64,000 nt of DNA from Eutypella sp. D-1 (Eukaryota > Ascomycota > Sordariomycetes > Xylariales > Diatrypaceae): assembly GCA_023313575.1 (NCBI GenBank), contig JAJTTP010000022.1, positions 62,001 to 126,000 on the forward strand, written 5' to 3'. The notes under the pieces were generated by a model. The model was not told the DNA's origin and did not search any database. It worked only from the letters and a program-made list of their open reading frames with translations. How positions within the stretch are numbered: position 1 is the stretch's first letter; every line of letters starts with the position of its first letter. Made by a program: the position numbers and the translations under genes. Below are positions 24,291-36,358 of this stretch, piece after piece.

Positions 24291-27200
24291 CTATACTTTC
24301 TTTCCAGTACCCGTCATGCGGCTGGCGATATCGCGGACGACGTAAATCTGGCCGTAAAGGTCCGTCACATCGCAGAACATGTCCCACAACTCCATTTGCC
24401 GGCCCTTCACCTTAGCAGCGTCTGAGGGCGACCTCGTCTCCGCACCAAGCCTCTCCCGCGCGACGTTTAGACAGCTCCGTTCATATTCTGCTAGTTGGAA
24501 CAGGGCCGTCTTCTTCGAATCGGGTGAAGTGTAGGACCCGTATTCGGGGAAGTTGATGGAGTTGAGGTTGTTCTCGGCCTCGTCCCGCGCAACGGACCCG
24601 TAGTCGTTGTACATCCGACACATGGTGGCCAAGTGGCGGCACATGTCTTCCGCGAGATACTTCTCGCTCGCTGTAGGGAAGCACTCCTGGCCGTTGTTAA
24701 GCGCACTCATAAGGCAGCTCACAAAGGAGAATGAGTACGGGCACGACGTGTGGTCGGCCGACGTGGTCCTCACCCACTGGAAGAACGTGTCGTTGGCAAA
24801 TGAGCGAACCCCGTTAGTGTCCCGTGCGCCATTGATGAACTTCGCGTTGTCCTCCGATTGCGTAACATGAGCGTGAAGGAAAATACGGAGTTGGCGCATC
24901 ACAGACGCCCGATCCCAGGCGCTAGCCGCCAACACGGCTGGATGGTTCGAAACGTGGGAGACGAACTTAGATAGTGGACCGTGGACCTCTTGATAGTCTG
25001 CCTGGCTGAGGTGGCCGTTGCCGTGAGAAGCTCCATTACCACCATGGCCGTTTCCATTGCGATGTAGGCCGTTGCTATGACCGTTGCCATTGGCATCTGC
25101 ACCGTTCTTGCCTGGCTCGGATCTGGGCTCTATACAGACTCGGTCGATAAGCTGACGAAGCTCCTCCGTCCGGCCTTGGAAAACAACACCGGCCACGGCT
25201 TCCATGAATTCGTCAGCTTGGTAGTTCAGGAAGGAGATAACCATCATCTCATATATGTACGAAGTGGAGGCGAAGGCACGCGTCCTGTTGTTGCAAGCAG
25301 TCCAAGTGAAAGGGATGATGTCGAAGTACTTGTCCGCCTCCATGTCCTTCCTAGGGAATACGTCGAGCCTCCGGGCACGGAGCAGTGGCTGGAAAGCCGC
25401 AGCTTCAATCATAGAGGCTACCAGCTGCCACTCCGGAGTCGCCGCAAATAGTGGCGTGAGCTGGAAGAGCTTCACATATTTTCCCATCGCTTTTGATGAA
25501 GCAGGGTCATGCAGGCTAGCTCCCACCCGCGCGCCGGTAGGCTCGCTAGACGCCTTCAAAGCCGCCAGCACGTAGCAGTCGGTGAGCAGAGGCGATGCGT
25601 AAGTCACTTTCTCTATCCAGATGTGGTTGTAAGCCTTGCCGCTTTCAGACTGTAGGAAATTACGTCCACCACCCAGCGCGGAGTCAAGCACTTGGTGTAA
25701 GGGCTCAAGGACTGCCAGCTTCCGGACCTCTGAGAGCGTGAGAACGCCATAGGCCGTTTCTTCGGTGGAATCGTTCCATGATCCATTCTCCTTCTGCGTC
25801 AACAGAGTCCTGGTGCATGTTTGGACGAGTGTTACAAGCACTCTTGACTGCAGGCTCTGATCAAGGACCACGGCGCCCTTTTCCGCCAAGGCCAGCACGT
25901 CCATCAGAGCCTCTACGACAAGCAGGCCTGGGTAAAGGTGGCAGAGATTCTAGAGAATTTATTAGTGTCGTTATCACTGAAATCAACGGAATCACATACC
26001 CATTTATCGGAGATAATACCGTCGGCGTCCCAGTAGTAATCGCACAAGAACTGGATGATCTTGACGATCTGACTTGAGAATTGGGACGGATCGGGTTGAT
26101 GCATCAGTGCCAGAACGGCGTTGCAGTTGGCACTGAAACTGGGGTCTCTCTCAAGCGCATAGGTCAAGAATCGCTTCTCGGCCTCAAACGTCTTGATCAT
26201 CTTTTCTGGGCCGATGGAGTACCCCATCTCGTTTAGACAGATGAGACCCTTGGCCGTGTCGTCCACATCGGCTTCCAGTCGAGGGGCTACGTACATGGTT
26301 AGTCACTTTCTGAGGCCACGGACAGGGAAGAGGAACCGTACCAAATCCAATTATCCCATCTCCCTCTTGGAATGCACGAATCAATACGTCTTTGATTTTA
26401 CCCAGCTCAGGACATTGTAAGTCTGATGCTGTGAAGCCAGCACGGAACAGTGTTGACATGATCTAAAATTTCAGTCAGCATCGGGCACGGAAGGGAAGGA
26501 GTTGATAACCGACGAGACCACTAACCCATGTGTATTCGAAATGCATGGAAGGATATGCGCTTGGTACTCCACCGCATCCTCTACCAGCGCCAGACTTGAT
26601 GACTTGTCGAAGATAGGCTTCCGACTCTTCGTCCCACTGCGAGGTGTGCATAAGAAATGCGGCAGTCGAGGATGGCGACGACATCATGGCCCCCTGTACC
26701 TTGTGATGCGCAACTCGGTCAAAGTCGATCTTCCCGATAAAGGCCTCAAGGGAATGGAGAGCCGTCAACTTGACCGGGCCATACAGATACTCGGGCTTGA
26801 AGCGCGCTAACTTCATAGCGTTGACGCTCTCTAGTACTGGCCTTCCGTCGAATTCGAAAGCCAGGAGAGGGTCTTGCTGCTTCAGGTAGTCCAACATAGC
26901 TGGAACGATGATCTCGAAGCCGACATGTGTAGTTGTAGACACGTCCCATGTGGACAGCTGGGAGTTGAGAGAGGCGGCGGCACGGGTGATCCGCACGTCA
27001 AGATCGTCCACCGTTACATCTTGGATATCCAGAGGCTCTGCGCGGTGCCGTGTTAGAGCAAGGAGTGAGGCAGCCGTGTTGAGGATACCGTCGATCTGTG
27101 AGCCTGTTTCTTTTCCCCAACTCCCGTCGGCGGCTTGTGTTGCTAGGAGGTATTCGAAGCACTCGGGGAACAGCCACCGCTTATGGCCGTCCACAGTTTT

Positions 27201-27350
27201 GGTGACGAGAGCGACCCAGGCCGTGTCATACACAGCACAGCTCATGAAACCTGCTCCATAGGTGTCATCATACCCGTCTAAGGCTTGCTGCACCAAAGAC
27301 ACGCCCCTGGCCCTCAACTCGTCAACTCCATTTCCTGATGTTGGATGCAT
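24291..27350 (-). CDS. Bifunctional diterpene cyclase (copalyl diphosphate synthase / kaurene-synthase type)
   Basis: Minus-strand exons 27350-26526, 26462-26342, 26286-26000 and 25949-24291 give 963 residues, the usual length for fungal two-domain cyclases. The N-terminal half is class II: protonation-driven cyclisation of GGPP to a copalyl-type diphosphate by the DVDD motif (322-325). The C-terminal half is class I: metal-dependent loss of diphosphate with the fungal DEFME motif (657-661) and the second metal site [12 protein letters not shown] (859-870). Both sites are intact, so one protein should make the diterpene skeleton. The product (kaurane, phyllocladane, pimarane, aphidicolane or other) cannot be read. 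A low-complexity Asn/Gly/His insert lies at about 693-723. The start is the first ATG in frame; the open frame extends further upstream only from a TTG. Confidence 0.95.
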
Positions 27351-27557
27351 ATTAACTATAGTGTTGCAGCTTGTATTCCCAATGCTATTCAAACACAGTG
27401 ACAACAATTTCAAAAGTGATATGGGGATAAATTACACCAAATCAAGCTATGAGTACCGCATCAGAGATGGTTATACATATCAATCTTAAGCATCGACTTC
27501 ACGAGATGGAGCCGGCTAACCAAGGCACTACTAAGTACACCTATCCCGTTCATCGGT

Positions 27558-27569
27558 CCGGACGGGAGT
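27558..27569. promoter_or_regulatory. CCGGACGGGAGT, copy 1, upstream of the cyclase
   Basis: One of two identical 12-bp sequences upstream of the cyclase ATG (about 210 bp). The CGG triplets suit a Zn2Cys6 regulator, and one is encoded in this cluster. Binding is inferred. Confidence 0.4.
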
Positions 27570-27828
27570 GTCAGCTTCGGGTTTCTCAACGGCTGAACCC
27601 TCTCCAATTAGGCCCTACCGACGGCGCGGGGAACAACTACAAGGTTCTTTGGAGGCCAAGAATGCCGAACTGAGCCTGCAGAAACTAAATATAGTACCAG
27701 AAACCAGAATGCAAACCAGGGTAGTTACGTCCTAGGAGTCAAGCTTTGCCTACATAAGTACCTAGTGCTCTAGGTTGGTGGCTAAGGGCGATCGCCAGCT
27801 AGTCTTACCGCCTCGTTGAAACAACAAA

Positions 27829-27840
27829 CCGGACGGGAGT
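27829..27840. promoter_or_regulatory. CCGGACGGGAGT, copy 2, upstream of the cyclase
   Basis: Identical to the copy at 27558, 271 bp further from the cyclase ATG and in the same orientation. Confidence 0.4.
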
Positions 27841-28907
27841 TCGGTAACACGGTAACAGATGAACGAATGCCTAGCACGGGCAATGAGCCCCACTTACCCC
27901 GGCCTTCGGCTGCCGACCCACTTGCGGCCCGAAATTTAATTTTCCTAATTTGGCAACAACCGTCAGGAACACGCCTAAGAGCCAAGCCACTCCCGAGCTC
28001 CGCTCTGACTCCATCAAGGCCTTGCTGTATTCTATGCGAATCTGACATCCAGGGTTATCCTGTGTTAGATGATGGGATTTGTTGAGTTATTATTATCAAT
28101 ACCAATCAATGGGGTTGGGAATAGGTCACCTCTCTTCAAAATCCACATAACTTGCTCATCCCGGGGATCAAGGCAACGGATCATCATTAAACAACCAGCC
28201 TGCTCAATAGATGGTCATAAACTCGTATACGGTGCTACAGGCACGTGTAAAGCTCATGGGCTGTAAACCATAGTGATAACCAAGAGTAGTATAGTCCAGG
28301 GAGTGTATAATTGGCCCCCCTCTGTCTTTTCTGCTTGCTATCCGTATACCCTGATCAATTACACACGTGATGTGGATTATCAATATTATACGTCTTCTAT
28401 CCATAACCAATCTTCGAAATATCTGGTGAGAACCAAAAGCGGGACATTGAGACAAGTCCATGTATATCTCCTAAGGCATGCAGTCCCATTCCGTCTATGC
28501 CGTAAGTAGCACGGCATATAGCTACTTGGTGCGGCGATGATACTATCAGGCTATCTATTAGATGATAAATGATAAAAGAAAAGTGCTAGTAGCGCCTTGA
28601 TTACCGTTCATATTTCCTGTGTTCCTGGAGCTGGGGGGCCGTTGCGTGACTATTACCTAAGTGCTTATGGGATCGCTTAGGGTTATGTAAACCAGGGGAC
28701 GATTTCACCTACGCCTCCTTGGCTGCATATTTGATTTTCGAGCCGATCAGACTAGGGTGTTTTTACTGTCACCCAGCCTCCCATTAACTCATTCACATAG
28801 TAAACTTTTCAGGCAGAAAACCTTAGTAGCCAATCTGAGTAAACTTCCGCAAATGCATAACTGTCAAATCGAACGGAAGCAAGCTGTGGATATAGGCCCA
28901 TAAATAT

Positions 28908-28914
28908 CCGGAGT
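28908..28914. promoter_or_regulatory. CCGGAGT site upstream of the aldo-keto reductase
   Basis: About 200 bp before the ATG at 29112. The same heptamer occurs twice upstream of P450-4. It is a candidate regulator site; short enough to be chance. Confidence 0.3.
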
Positions 28915-28949
28915 GGGGCAAAGCAGGGGGAAAGAGGGGAGAGGAGGGG

Positions 28950-28956
28950 TATAAAG
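28950..28956 (+). promoter_or_regulatory. Candidate TATA box of the aldo-keto reductase gene
   Basis: TATAAAG lies about 160 bp upstream of the ATG at 29112 and is followed by a pyrimidine-rich leader (cccttccttttc). Confidence 0.45.
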
Positions 28957-29111
28957 TATTAAACCCTTCCTTTTCACAAGTATCAACTGTTTTTCTCATC
29001 GTATGTTATAGTCTAGCATGTTAAACTGATTACATTGACACTCATATATCATCATATATCACCCTAGTTACCAAACACACGTATCTACTCCAACTTATCA
29101 AAGAGTTCATC

Positions 29112-30174
29112 ATGTCTTCTGCGGCCCCCCAGCTCATTTTCGGAGGTGCTGGCTTCGGCCTTGACTTCAAAGACGAGGCATCCGTGCGTGAAGTCCTACA
29201 GACGCTTAAGACAAATGGAATCTCCCAGATCGATACAGCGGCCCTCTACCCCCCGACGGATATGGGCGCTTCCGAGCGCTACCTCGGTCAGCTTGGAGCC
29301 ATCGCGGATGGGTTCAGGGTTGACACCAAGATTCTCGTACTCAGCATTGAAGCTGACGGCACCTTGGAACCGGCGGCGATTGACAAGTCCCTCAAGGCGA
29401 GTGTGGAAAGGCTGCAGCTGAAGGAGGGACAGAAGATCAATGTCCTACATGCCCACGCTGTCGACAAATCCACGCCTATCGAGGAGCAGGCTCGGGCGCT
29501 GAATGAGCAATACAAAGCAGGCCATTTCTCAGAGGTATGAAATGGCAGCACCTACCCTTAATCACTACGTACTAAGCCTTATCAAAACAGCTCGGTGTCT
29601 GCAACTTTCCACCGGATGTTCTCCTCAAATTCCTAGAAGTATGCGACCGTGAGGGTTACGTCAAGCCCACTGTATACCAGGGGCGTTACAGCCTGGTCAC
29701 CCGAGAGCCAGAACCGCTATTCGACATTCTACGCAAGCACGGCATCAAGTTCAACGCTCACAGGTAAGCTAGTGTGTAGACTACATCACAGAATCTTCAA
29801 CTAATGCGATTTATAGTCCTCTCGCCGGCGGTTTCCTGTCTGGAAAGTTCACGGCCGGAGAAATCGAGGGCACCCGTTTCGAGGAAGGAAGCATCTCCGC
29901 GGGGATGCTCAAGCAGGCTTTCGATAAGAAGGAGTTCCACGATGCTGTCAACCGTCTGACGGCCGCTCTGGAGCCACACAAGATCTCGAAGCCGGAGGCT
30001 TGCATTCGTTGGCTTGCGTTCCACTCCAAGCTGGGCCCTGGGGACGGCATCATATTCGGGGCTAGCAAGGTCTCCTACATTCCGCAGAATGCTGAGGCCA
30101 TCCGCAAGGGATCCCTACCGGAGGATGTGGTATCTGTGATGGACAGCCTTTGGAAGACTGTGGCACCTCAATAG
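29112..30174 (+). CDS. Aldo-keto reductase (aflatoxin-aldehyde-reductase / AKR7-like)
   Basis: Exons 29112-29534, 29591-29763 and 29817-30174 give 317 residues, a normal length. The catalytic tetrad is visible: Asp41 (IDTA), Tyr46 (ALYPP), Lys73 (DTKIL) and a His at 113 or 115 (VLHAHAVD). NADPH-binding elements appear near the C-terminus (SPLAGGFLSGKF and IIFGASKVSYIPQNAEA). The enzyme would reduce an aldehyde or ketone to an alcohol with NADPH in the cytosol. It lies between the cyclase and P450-1, so it likely acts on an oxidised diterpene intermediate, for example to set up a hydroxyl for acylation. The substrate is inferred from position only. The promoter region is shared with the cyclase gene. 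Confidence 0.93.
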
Positions 30175-31134
30175 ACTTGATCCAAATAACTCTAGCTGGG
30201 TGGAAAGTTGTGACTCCGTCGAGGTTGAGGTAGCATATCTAGCAGTACAAATACAATTAGTGTCACACCCAAACTAAATCATTTTCATGGCGTGATAATA
30301 TTTGACCCAATCTAATTTGGCGCTACAAGCATTCTCCCACTTAGAGGTATTCGAAGCTTACGAACAGCTGCTTTACCTTAACATACCTAAGCAATGCCAG
30401 TAGCTAACGTGCATCGACGGCCTAGTGATAAATAAAATCTAATGCATTTACTTGGGCCAATCAATGACTTTCCTCAGAATCTTTGTCAGTCCTAGCTAGC
30501 ACACATTGATCCTTAGAGGGGCTGAGGGGTTGACCACACAGGAGCATAGCAAACGCAGGCGTTGTAGCAAACCCTGAGAGGTCTAGATGCAAGCCAATCA
30601 CAAGCCGACTAATACCAGATGACTATCGCGTTCGAATCTATTTGGTTCCACATGGGAGTTCTATTTTGAGAATACGGCCCCAGTATAACTTGCCTACAAG
30701 TAGCATAACTAGGGCTTAGTCACAATGGATTCGGTGGACTCTAATCGTCTTTTCGTATAGCTTCTATCCATGATTCACATGCCGGCAACCAAGTTCGGGC
30801 CAAAATTTTGCTTTATCAGTATGTACGGAGTCCATAGTAAGCTACACTTGTGTTATAAAAACGTCTAGGGCATGTTAGTGCTGATTGGGGTCCGTCGGCG
30901 ACTCGGCGCGGCCCCAATATGGAAGCGCCGCGCAGGGTTTCTCTACCGTAGAGCATCCTTCTCTAGCGGGGTTGGCGGGCTGTGAGGGGCTACATAGTGA
31001 GTTTTGCACGAGACTCTTGGCTTGCTGAATGTCCTTAAAGATGGCCACAAGGAATATGAATAAGCTACAATTCGATCGAAGTTGTGCTTGAGAAAATCCA
31101 AGACAGCTCAAAGACAATTATCATCTCATTCAAT
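30175..31134. other. Intergenic, aldo-keto reductase to P450-1
   Basis: Contains the 3' flank of the reductase gene and the P450-1 promoter, with TATAAAA at 30854-30860 and a GC-rich segment at about 30893-30935. No gene recognised. Confidence 0.6.
30854..30860 (+). promoter_or_regulatory. Candidate TATA box of P450-1
   Basis: TATAAAA about 275 bp upstream of the ATG at 31135, which would imply a long 5' UTR. Position and sequence only. Confidence 0.3.
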
Positions 31135-32926
31135 ATGGGAGAAAGCATTGTGCAGAACCTCGTGCGAAACGTCGCCCAGCGGCAATGGGATTGGACCAGT
31201 CGCGAGATTGGTCTTGTTGTCCTGGCTGGTATCGTCTCTACTTGGTTCCTCAGTTTCATCAAACACATAACATCTCCAGGAGTCAAAGCTCCTGTCAGCG
31301 GATACAAGGGATGGTGGGAGCCTGAATTGCTTCTACGGTTGCGATTCTCCTTCACGAGCAAAGATGTCGTGTACAGTGGTTACAAGAAGGTAAGTCAACA
31401 CGTCCGTGCGCTTGCATTATCTTAGATGTTCTTACTGACGATACTTGGCGCGATTAGTTTAAGAACTCGATGTGGAAGATCGTTCGAAATGATCGTGACA
31501 TCATCGTTCTTCCCAGCACGTACCTGAATGAGCTGGGAAACTTGACCGATGACCACAGCAGCTCCAGCGCCGGTCAGATCAACAACATGGCCGGGAAGTT
31601 CTCCACTGCAGATGTTATCCTCAACGGCGACGTGCATTTCCGAATGATTCAGGAAGTTTTGACGCCTAACATTGCGGCAACAATTCCCATGATGAAGGAT
31701 GAGCTCGACTATGCTATGGCCCATGATATTCCGAAGGCCTGTGATAGTATGTTAACAACCCCTGGCCGCTCTTCTGCTGTGCACAATAATATGGGGCATA
31801 GAATACTAACCGTATTTCTCATTTAGATGAATGGGTGGAGCTATCTATCTTTGATCTGCTATCAGTCATGATTGCACGTGTGGCTATGCGCGTCTTCGTG
31901 GGACCCGAGCTGTGTCGCAATGAGGACTGGATCAAGGCATCGCTGGATTACGACATCAATGTTGGCACCACGGTCATCATGCTTCGCATGTTCCCTCCGT
32001 TCCTGCACCCCTTCCTGGCTCGCCTCATGCCTAGCTGGTACCGGGCGCATGGAAACATCAGAGCCGCCGAAAAGATCATTGGCCCCGAGATTCGCAAGCG
32101 TCAGGAGGCAATGGCCCGTGGCGACTATGACCTCGATGAGCCTCCTAGAGACCTCATGCAATGGATCCTCGAATCCTCGAATGAGAAGGAGGCAGACCCG
32201 GATATGATGAGCCTCCGGATGCTAGTAGTTGGACTCGCGGCACTCCATACCACTAGTATGGCTATGTCGCATGCTATGTACGACCTCTGCCAGCACCCTG
32301 AGTACTTTGAGCCTCTCCGAAATGAGATGCTTCAGGTGCTACGCGAGGATGGCGGCTGGCAGAAGCAGACTATTCACAAGCTCAAGCTTCTCGACAGTTT
32401 TGTGAAGGAAACCCAGCGCTGGAGTCCGGCAAGTCTGATGTCGTTCAACCGTTACCTCCGCAAGCCCGTCACGCTCAGCGACGGAACCCACCTGCCTAAG
32501 GGAACCCACATTTGCTTCGCCGCGGACCCCATTCAGATGGACCCCCAGAATATTCCCGGTAATCCTCAGGAGTTCGACGGCTTCCGTTTCGCGCGCAAGA
32601 GAGAAGACACTTCGGATCCCAATAACGCCAACCGCTTCCAGCTCGCGTCGGTCGACAGAACCAGCCTCCACTTTGGTGCGGGTCGGTACGGCTGCCCTGG
32701 CCGTTTCTTTGCTAGCGCCGTCATCAAGATTATGTTCTGTCACGTCCTCTTGCACTACGACTTCAAGTACCCTGAGGGCAAGAGCCGACCCAAGAACATC
32801 TATGCTGACGAGAACATCTTCCCCGACCCCACCGCCACGGTGCTGATGAAGAAGCGCGAGAAATTGGAGCCCGACTTGGAGACCATCCTGGCTGTTGGTG
32901 GTGATCTGGAGCACTGGTCCTTCTAG
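31135..32926 (+). CDS. Cytochrome P450-1, ent-kaurene-oxidase-like
   Basis: Exons 31135-31389, 31458-31746 and 31827-32926 give 547 residues. An N-terminal membrane anchor (IGLVVLAGIVSTWFL) suits the ER. The I-helix reads AALHTTS (319-325), where His replaces the usual acidic residue, as is usual in the fungal ent-kaurene-oxidase (CYP503/CYP68-like) group. ExxR is ETQR (376-379), and the haem loop is FGAGRYGCPG with the thiolate Cys471. Enzymes of this group oxidise diterpene methyls or ring carbons with a P450 reductase and O2. Its first intron (after YKK, phase 0) and second (before EW, phase 1) match introns in P450-4, so the two are paralogues. The start ATG is the first in a frame otherwise extended only by non-ATG codons. 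Confidence 0.94.
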
Positions 32927-33694
32927 ATCAGGCGACATTGCTAAGATCATAAGGAGAGTATCGTTGAATTAAAACATGGCTGGTGCTGCAGAGGTGATTT
33001 GCAGGGGACGACTAAGGCGTGCATTGGAAATATTGTGCAATAAGGTTGGGTTGTTTTATTAGCTGTGACACGAATATACACATCTGTCATAGTTTTAACA
33101 TATACTGGGTTATCATCTTCACGTCTCTTTTCTCATGTGTTGGTAAACTCTACAAGACTAGAACTGTGCAGACATGGACAGATACTCCATAGTATACGTA
33201 ACCTCTTCTCTTAGATTTCTCACTTGACAAGAAATAGGTTCGACGATACATAATATCTTCCATAAAACAACACACATGGCAACATGGCAAGATTAAAATA
33301 TACTGATTGTCAGCTCCAGCCAACATTTACCCCAGGTAGTGGGTATTGACTCGCTACAGGTACTTCAATTCTGCTTTGGGATAATTTCCTAAAGGGGCAA
33401 GTAGTGTCACGTTTACACCGAGGAAAAGCGGTTTCATTGGCTGGCCACCAACCCATTAGTGTCAGCTCAGTCCATGTTTTTGTACCCAGATACTTCCTTC
33501 ACTAAGTAGGTTAGTGAAAGCCCACCTGGATCGAACTATTGTATTCATAATCAAGGTCTGGAAATACTCGGTCCAATGTATATGATAAATTTTGGAATGC
33601 ATTTATTATTCACATTTATTTCTAATGGACGTCTTCAAGTACTAAATGGAAACCCTGTCTGCAATGCCCACAACATCATGGCTGCTAACCTCCC
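32927..33694. other. Convergent 3' flanks, P450-1 and P450-2
   Basis: AT-rich 0.77 kb with no gene recognised. Confidence 0.6.
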
Positions 33695-35685
33695 TCATAC
33701 TTTACGTAGTCGAACATGGCACGGCATGCCATCTTTCGGATGCATAGTGCCGCGTCCCGAGGGGTAAGCACGCTGGCCGAACATCTTGTACTGAGGATTC
33801 TTTCCGCCTCTGCAAATTAGATGGTAAGCCAAATCTTATTTCACTAAATAGGCAATGTATATAGGTATGTATAGCATGGAAGGGGCCAACTTACTGTGCA
33901 GCGTCAAACTTATCCCAAGCTTCTTCGATGTCGAACCGACGCGCAAGCATGACGGCTACGAGCTTCGCTTCAATCTGTGCCAATTCCTGGCCGATACAGA
34001 TGCGGTGGCCGAGAGAAAATGGGCGCCAAGTGTCTTTGTGCGGATGAAGCGGGTCGCCAGCCGGGGCCATCCACCGCTCCGGAATGAACTCATCAGCTCG
34101 GGGCCAGATAGAGGGATCTCGATGGATCCAACTCAAGGCATCCCATATGGCACACCCTTCAGTGGGGTATCGAATGGGGTCTCCTGGGACCGTCAGGAAG
34201 TAGTCTGGAACACAGCCCATCCTATTAGTAACAGACCACAACTGTAATAATAAGGTCACTCAAGCTAGTTACCACAGAGTTGACTTACCGGGAACACCCT
34301 GGCGAATAGCGAAAGCAATTGGGTACAGACGAAGCGTTTCCTTCACCACGGCCTGCGTATACGGAAGCGCGTTCAACAAGTTCGGCGACTTCTTCAGCAC
34401 GGACGCGGCCTCATCCACATTTTTCCCTAGGACCTCGTCGTGTTCTGCACGCATTTTAGCGAGGCAGTCCGGGTTGTCTTGCAGCAGCTTCACCATCCAA
34501 CAAAGCGACGACGCAGTCGTATCGTATCCCGCAAACACTAGGGACTTGAGTTGGCAGATGAGGTCTTGGTATAGCTCCGGGTCAAGCGGGCCATTCTTCT
34601 CAGTAACCCCCATGGATTTTAGCGCCTCTCGGAGCACAGTACTTTCTTGCTTGTCGTCATAGTCAATTTCCAGGTGTTTCTTCAGTTCTGGCTCCAATTC
34701 CTCTGCAAGCACACGGTTATTACGCGAGATGGCATACTTGTCCCAGGGCATATGACCGAAACCACGCGCTGTGTCTCCTCCTGACTCCATGTAGGTGATC
34801 TGATTTAAGAGAGTTGCTTTGAGACGGCCATCCCCTACCCTAGTTTGCTCGAGCAGTCGTTTCCCCCTGTTGCATGGGTCAGCATGTAAATATTCTTTCT
34901 GGTTGGATTCTTAGGTGACATACGTAGCTGCCCGTAGGATGACGTCCAAAGTCAAATCGGTCGTCCGGTCTTCTAACGGGAACATCGGTCCCCAAGATCC
35001 GTTTTCACCTGCCATCTTGCGAATCCCGTCCGCGAATACCTCAATCTCCTCTATCAAGTGCGGGATCATGGCCACAAGGTTACGGGGATTAAAGCCTGGG
35101 TTAATAGTGGCACGCCATTTCTTCCAGTAGGCGCCCCCTGACGTTATCAGATCTCTGTTGTCGGATAGTGGTTTGACGAAGTCTACCAATATCGGATGTT
35201 TCTCCAGGCTTCGGTTTTGCAGGAACTGGGTAGAGGGAGCTACGTCAAAAGCAATTGCAGTCGGACTACTAAAGAACGGCCACATGTCGAAGTAAATGAC
35301 TGGTGGCATAGACTCCCGTTCAGGGAAATACCTCTTCCAGTTTGTCGCTAGCCATTGAGGAAACACGATGAAATTCATGTCCGGCGGCATCTCCCTACGA
35401 CAGTCTTCCACTATGGGAAGATGGCCTAGTAGCCATGAGTGAGGAAGTATCGGCTGTGTACGAGTTCGAGTGAATTAGATTTGACTTATCACGAAAGCAA
35501 AAGGGTAAGTGAGCAGGACTACATACAATGCCTTGCGCAGCAAGCTCCCGATATCTCCTCCTAGTCTTGAAACCCGTGTACAGGAATCTCAACGCCCATA
35601 GACTGGCGAGAATGGCGCCAACACGCCAGGAATACCACCACACACTGAAGATCAGTGGCGAATTAAGTAGCCCTACCACCTCCAT
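33695..35685 (-). CDS. Cytochrome P450-2
   Basis: Minus-strand exons 35685-35527, 35453-34924, 34866-34289, 34204-33895 and 33809-33695 give 563 residues. The N-terminal anchor lies at about 15-37, followed by a proline hinge (PILPHSWLLGH). The I-helix motif is AGYDTT (342-347), ExxR is ETLR (406-409), PERW follows, and the haem loop FSLGHRICIG carries Cys491. All core residues are present, so it should be active. It belongs to a different P450 family from P450-1, nearer to the fungal CYP52/StcS-like clan, and is the sister of P450-3: the first (phase 0), second (phase 2) and last (phase 2) introns are at matching places. The last exon encodes a short C-terminal tail and would be missed if the CAG-TAA at 33891 were taken as the stop. 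Confidence 0.93.
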
Positions 35686-36358
35686 CGTCGTGTTCTCTTT
35701 GCCGCTGGACAGTAGATGGCTTGGCCTGGTCGTTGGTGTATGAACGGAAGATACACAAAAGTGTAGGTTGGAGTCACGTGCTGAAAGACTTTGTGTGTAC
35801 CGCAAGCAAGCAACAAGATAGCTACTTTGTGGATATACGTCCTCAATTTGTGGTATGAATTGATGTAGACAACCGCGGTGGCTGCTTCACGACTTCTAGG
35901 CATGGCGGGCACAACCCCAGTCGTTCGGGGGCGTACATCGTGAAAGGCAAGCGAATATGTGGGCCTGGGAGAAAGTAACCGGAGAAAGTATCTATTAAAC
36001 TAACTTGATTAGAACACCCCGACGGAGTTCATAGCTTAGCTTATAGTTAGCACTATATTGTGAGTCTTACAAGCCTACGTGCCCCTGCCAAGGGGGGCAT
36101 TAGTTGGTTTCTAGGGCTGAGTCGGATTGTCCTCAAACCCACCTTGCCCACCATAAGCACAGTGAATATAATCAATTGTAAGTAGTAATAGCCAATACCG
36201 TAGATTTAAATTATTCCTACAGTAGTTTCTGAAAACCGTTTATTGGCAAAAGGATCCACACAGTGGTCACAGTTAGGCATGATGAACGAAAATAGAACAA
36301 GAACAAGGCGCAAAGCGCTATCAGGTTGCTGACTGAAACTAGCATGGTTATACTAAGA
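35686..36358. other. Intergenic, P450-2 promoter and acyltransferase 1 terminator
   Basis: Contains CCGGAG at 35979-35984, about 295 bp upstream of the P450-2 ATG. No gene recognised. Confidence 0.6.

Larger units (their letters stand above)
27351..29111. other. Divergent promoter region, cyclase gene and aldo-keto reductase gene
   Basis: About 1.8 kb between two divergently transcribed cluster genes. It contains two copies of a 12-bp sequence near the cyclase end and a CCGGAGT site and TATA-like box near the reductase end. No gene recognised. Confidence 0.65.

Noticed and set aside
32339..32950. 203-codon minus-strand frame
   Set aside because: Antisense to P450-1 exon 3, with no recognisable motif.
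33891..33895. TAA directly after the conserved part of P450-2 as the stop codon
   Set aside because: The TAA overlaps a GTAAGT donor, and splicing to 33809 adds a 38-residue tail comparable with the last exon of P450-3.
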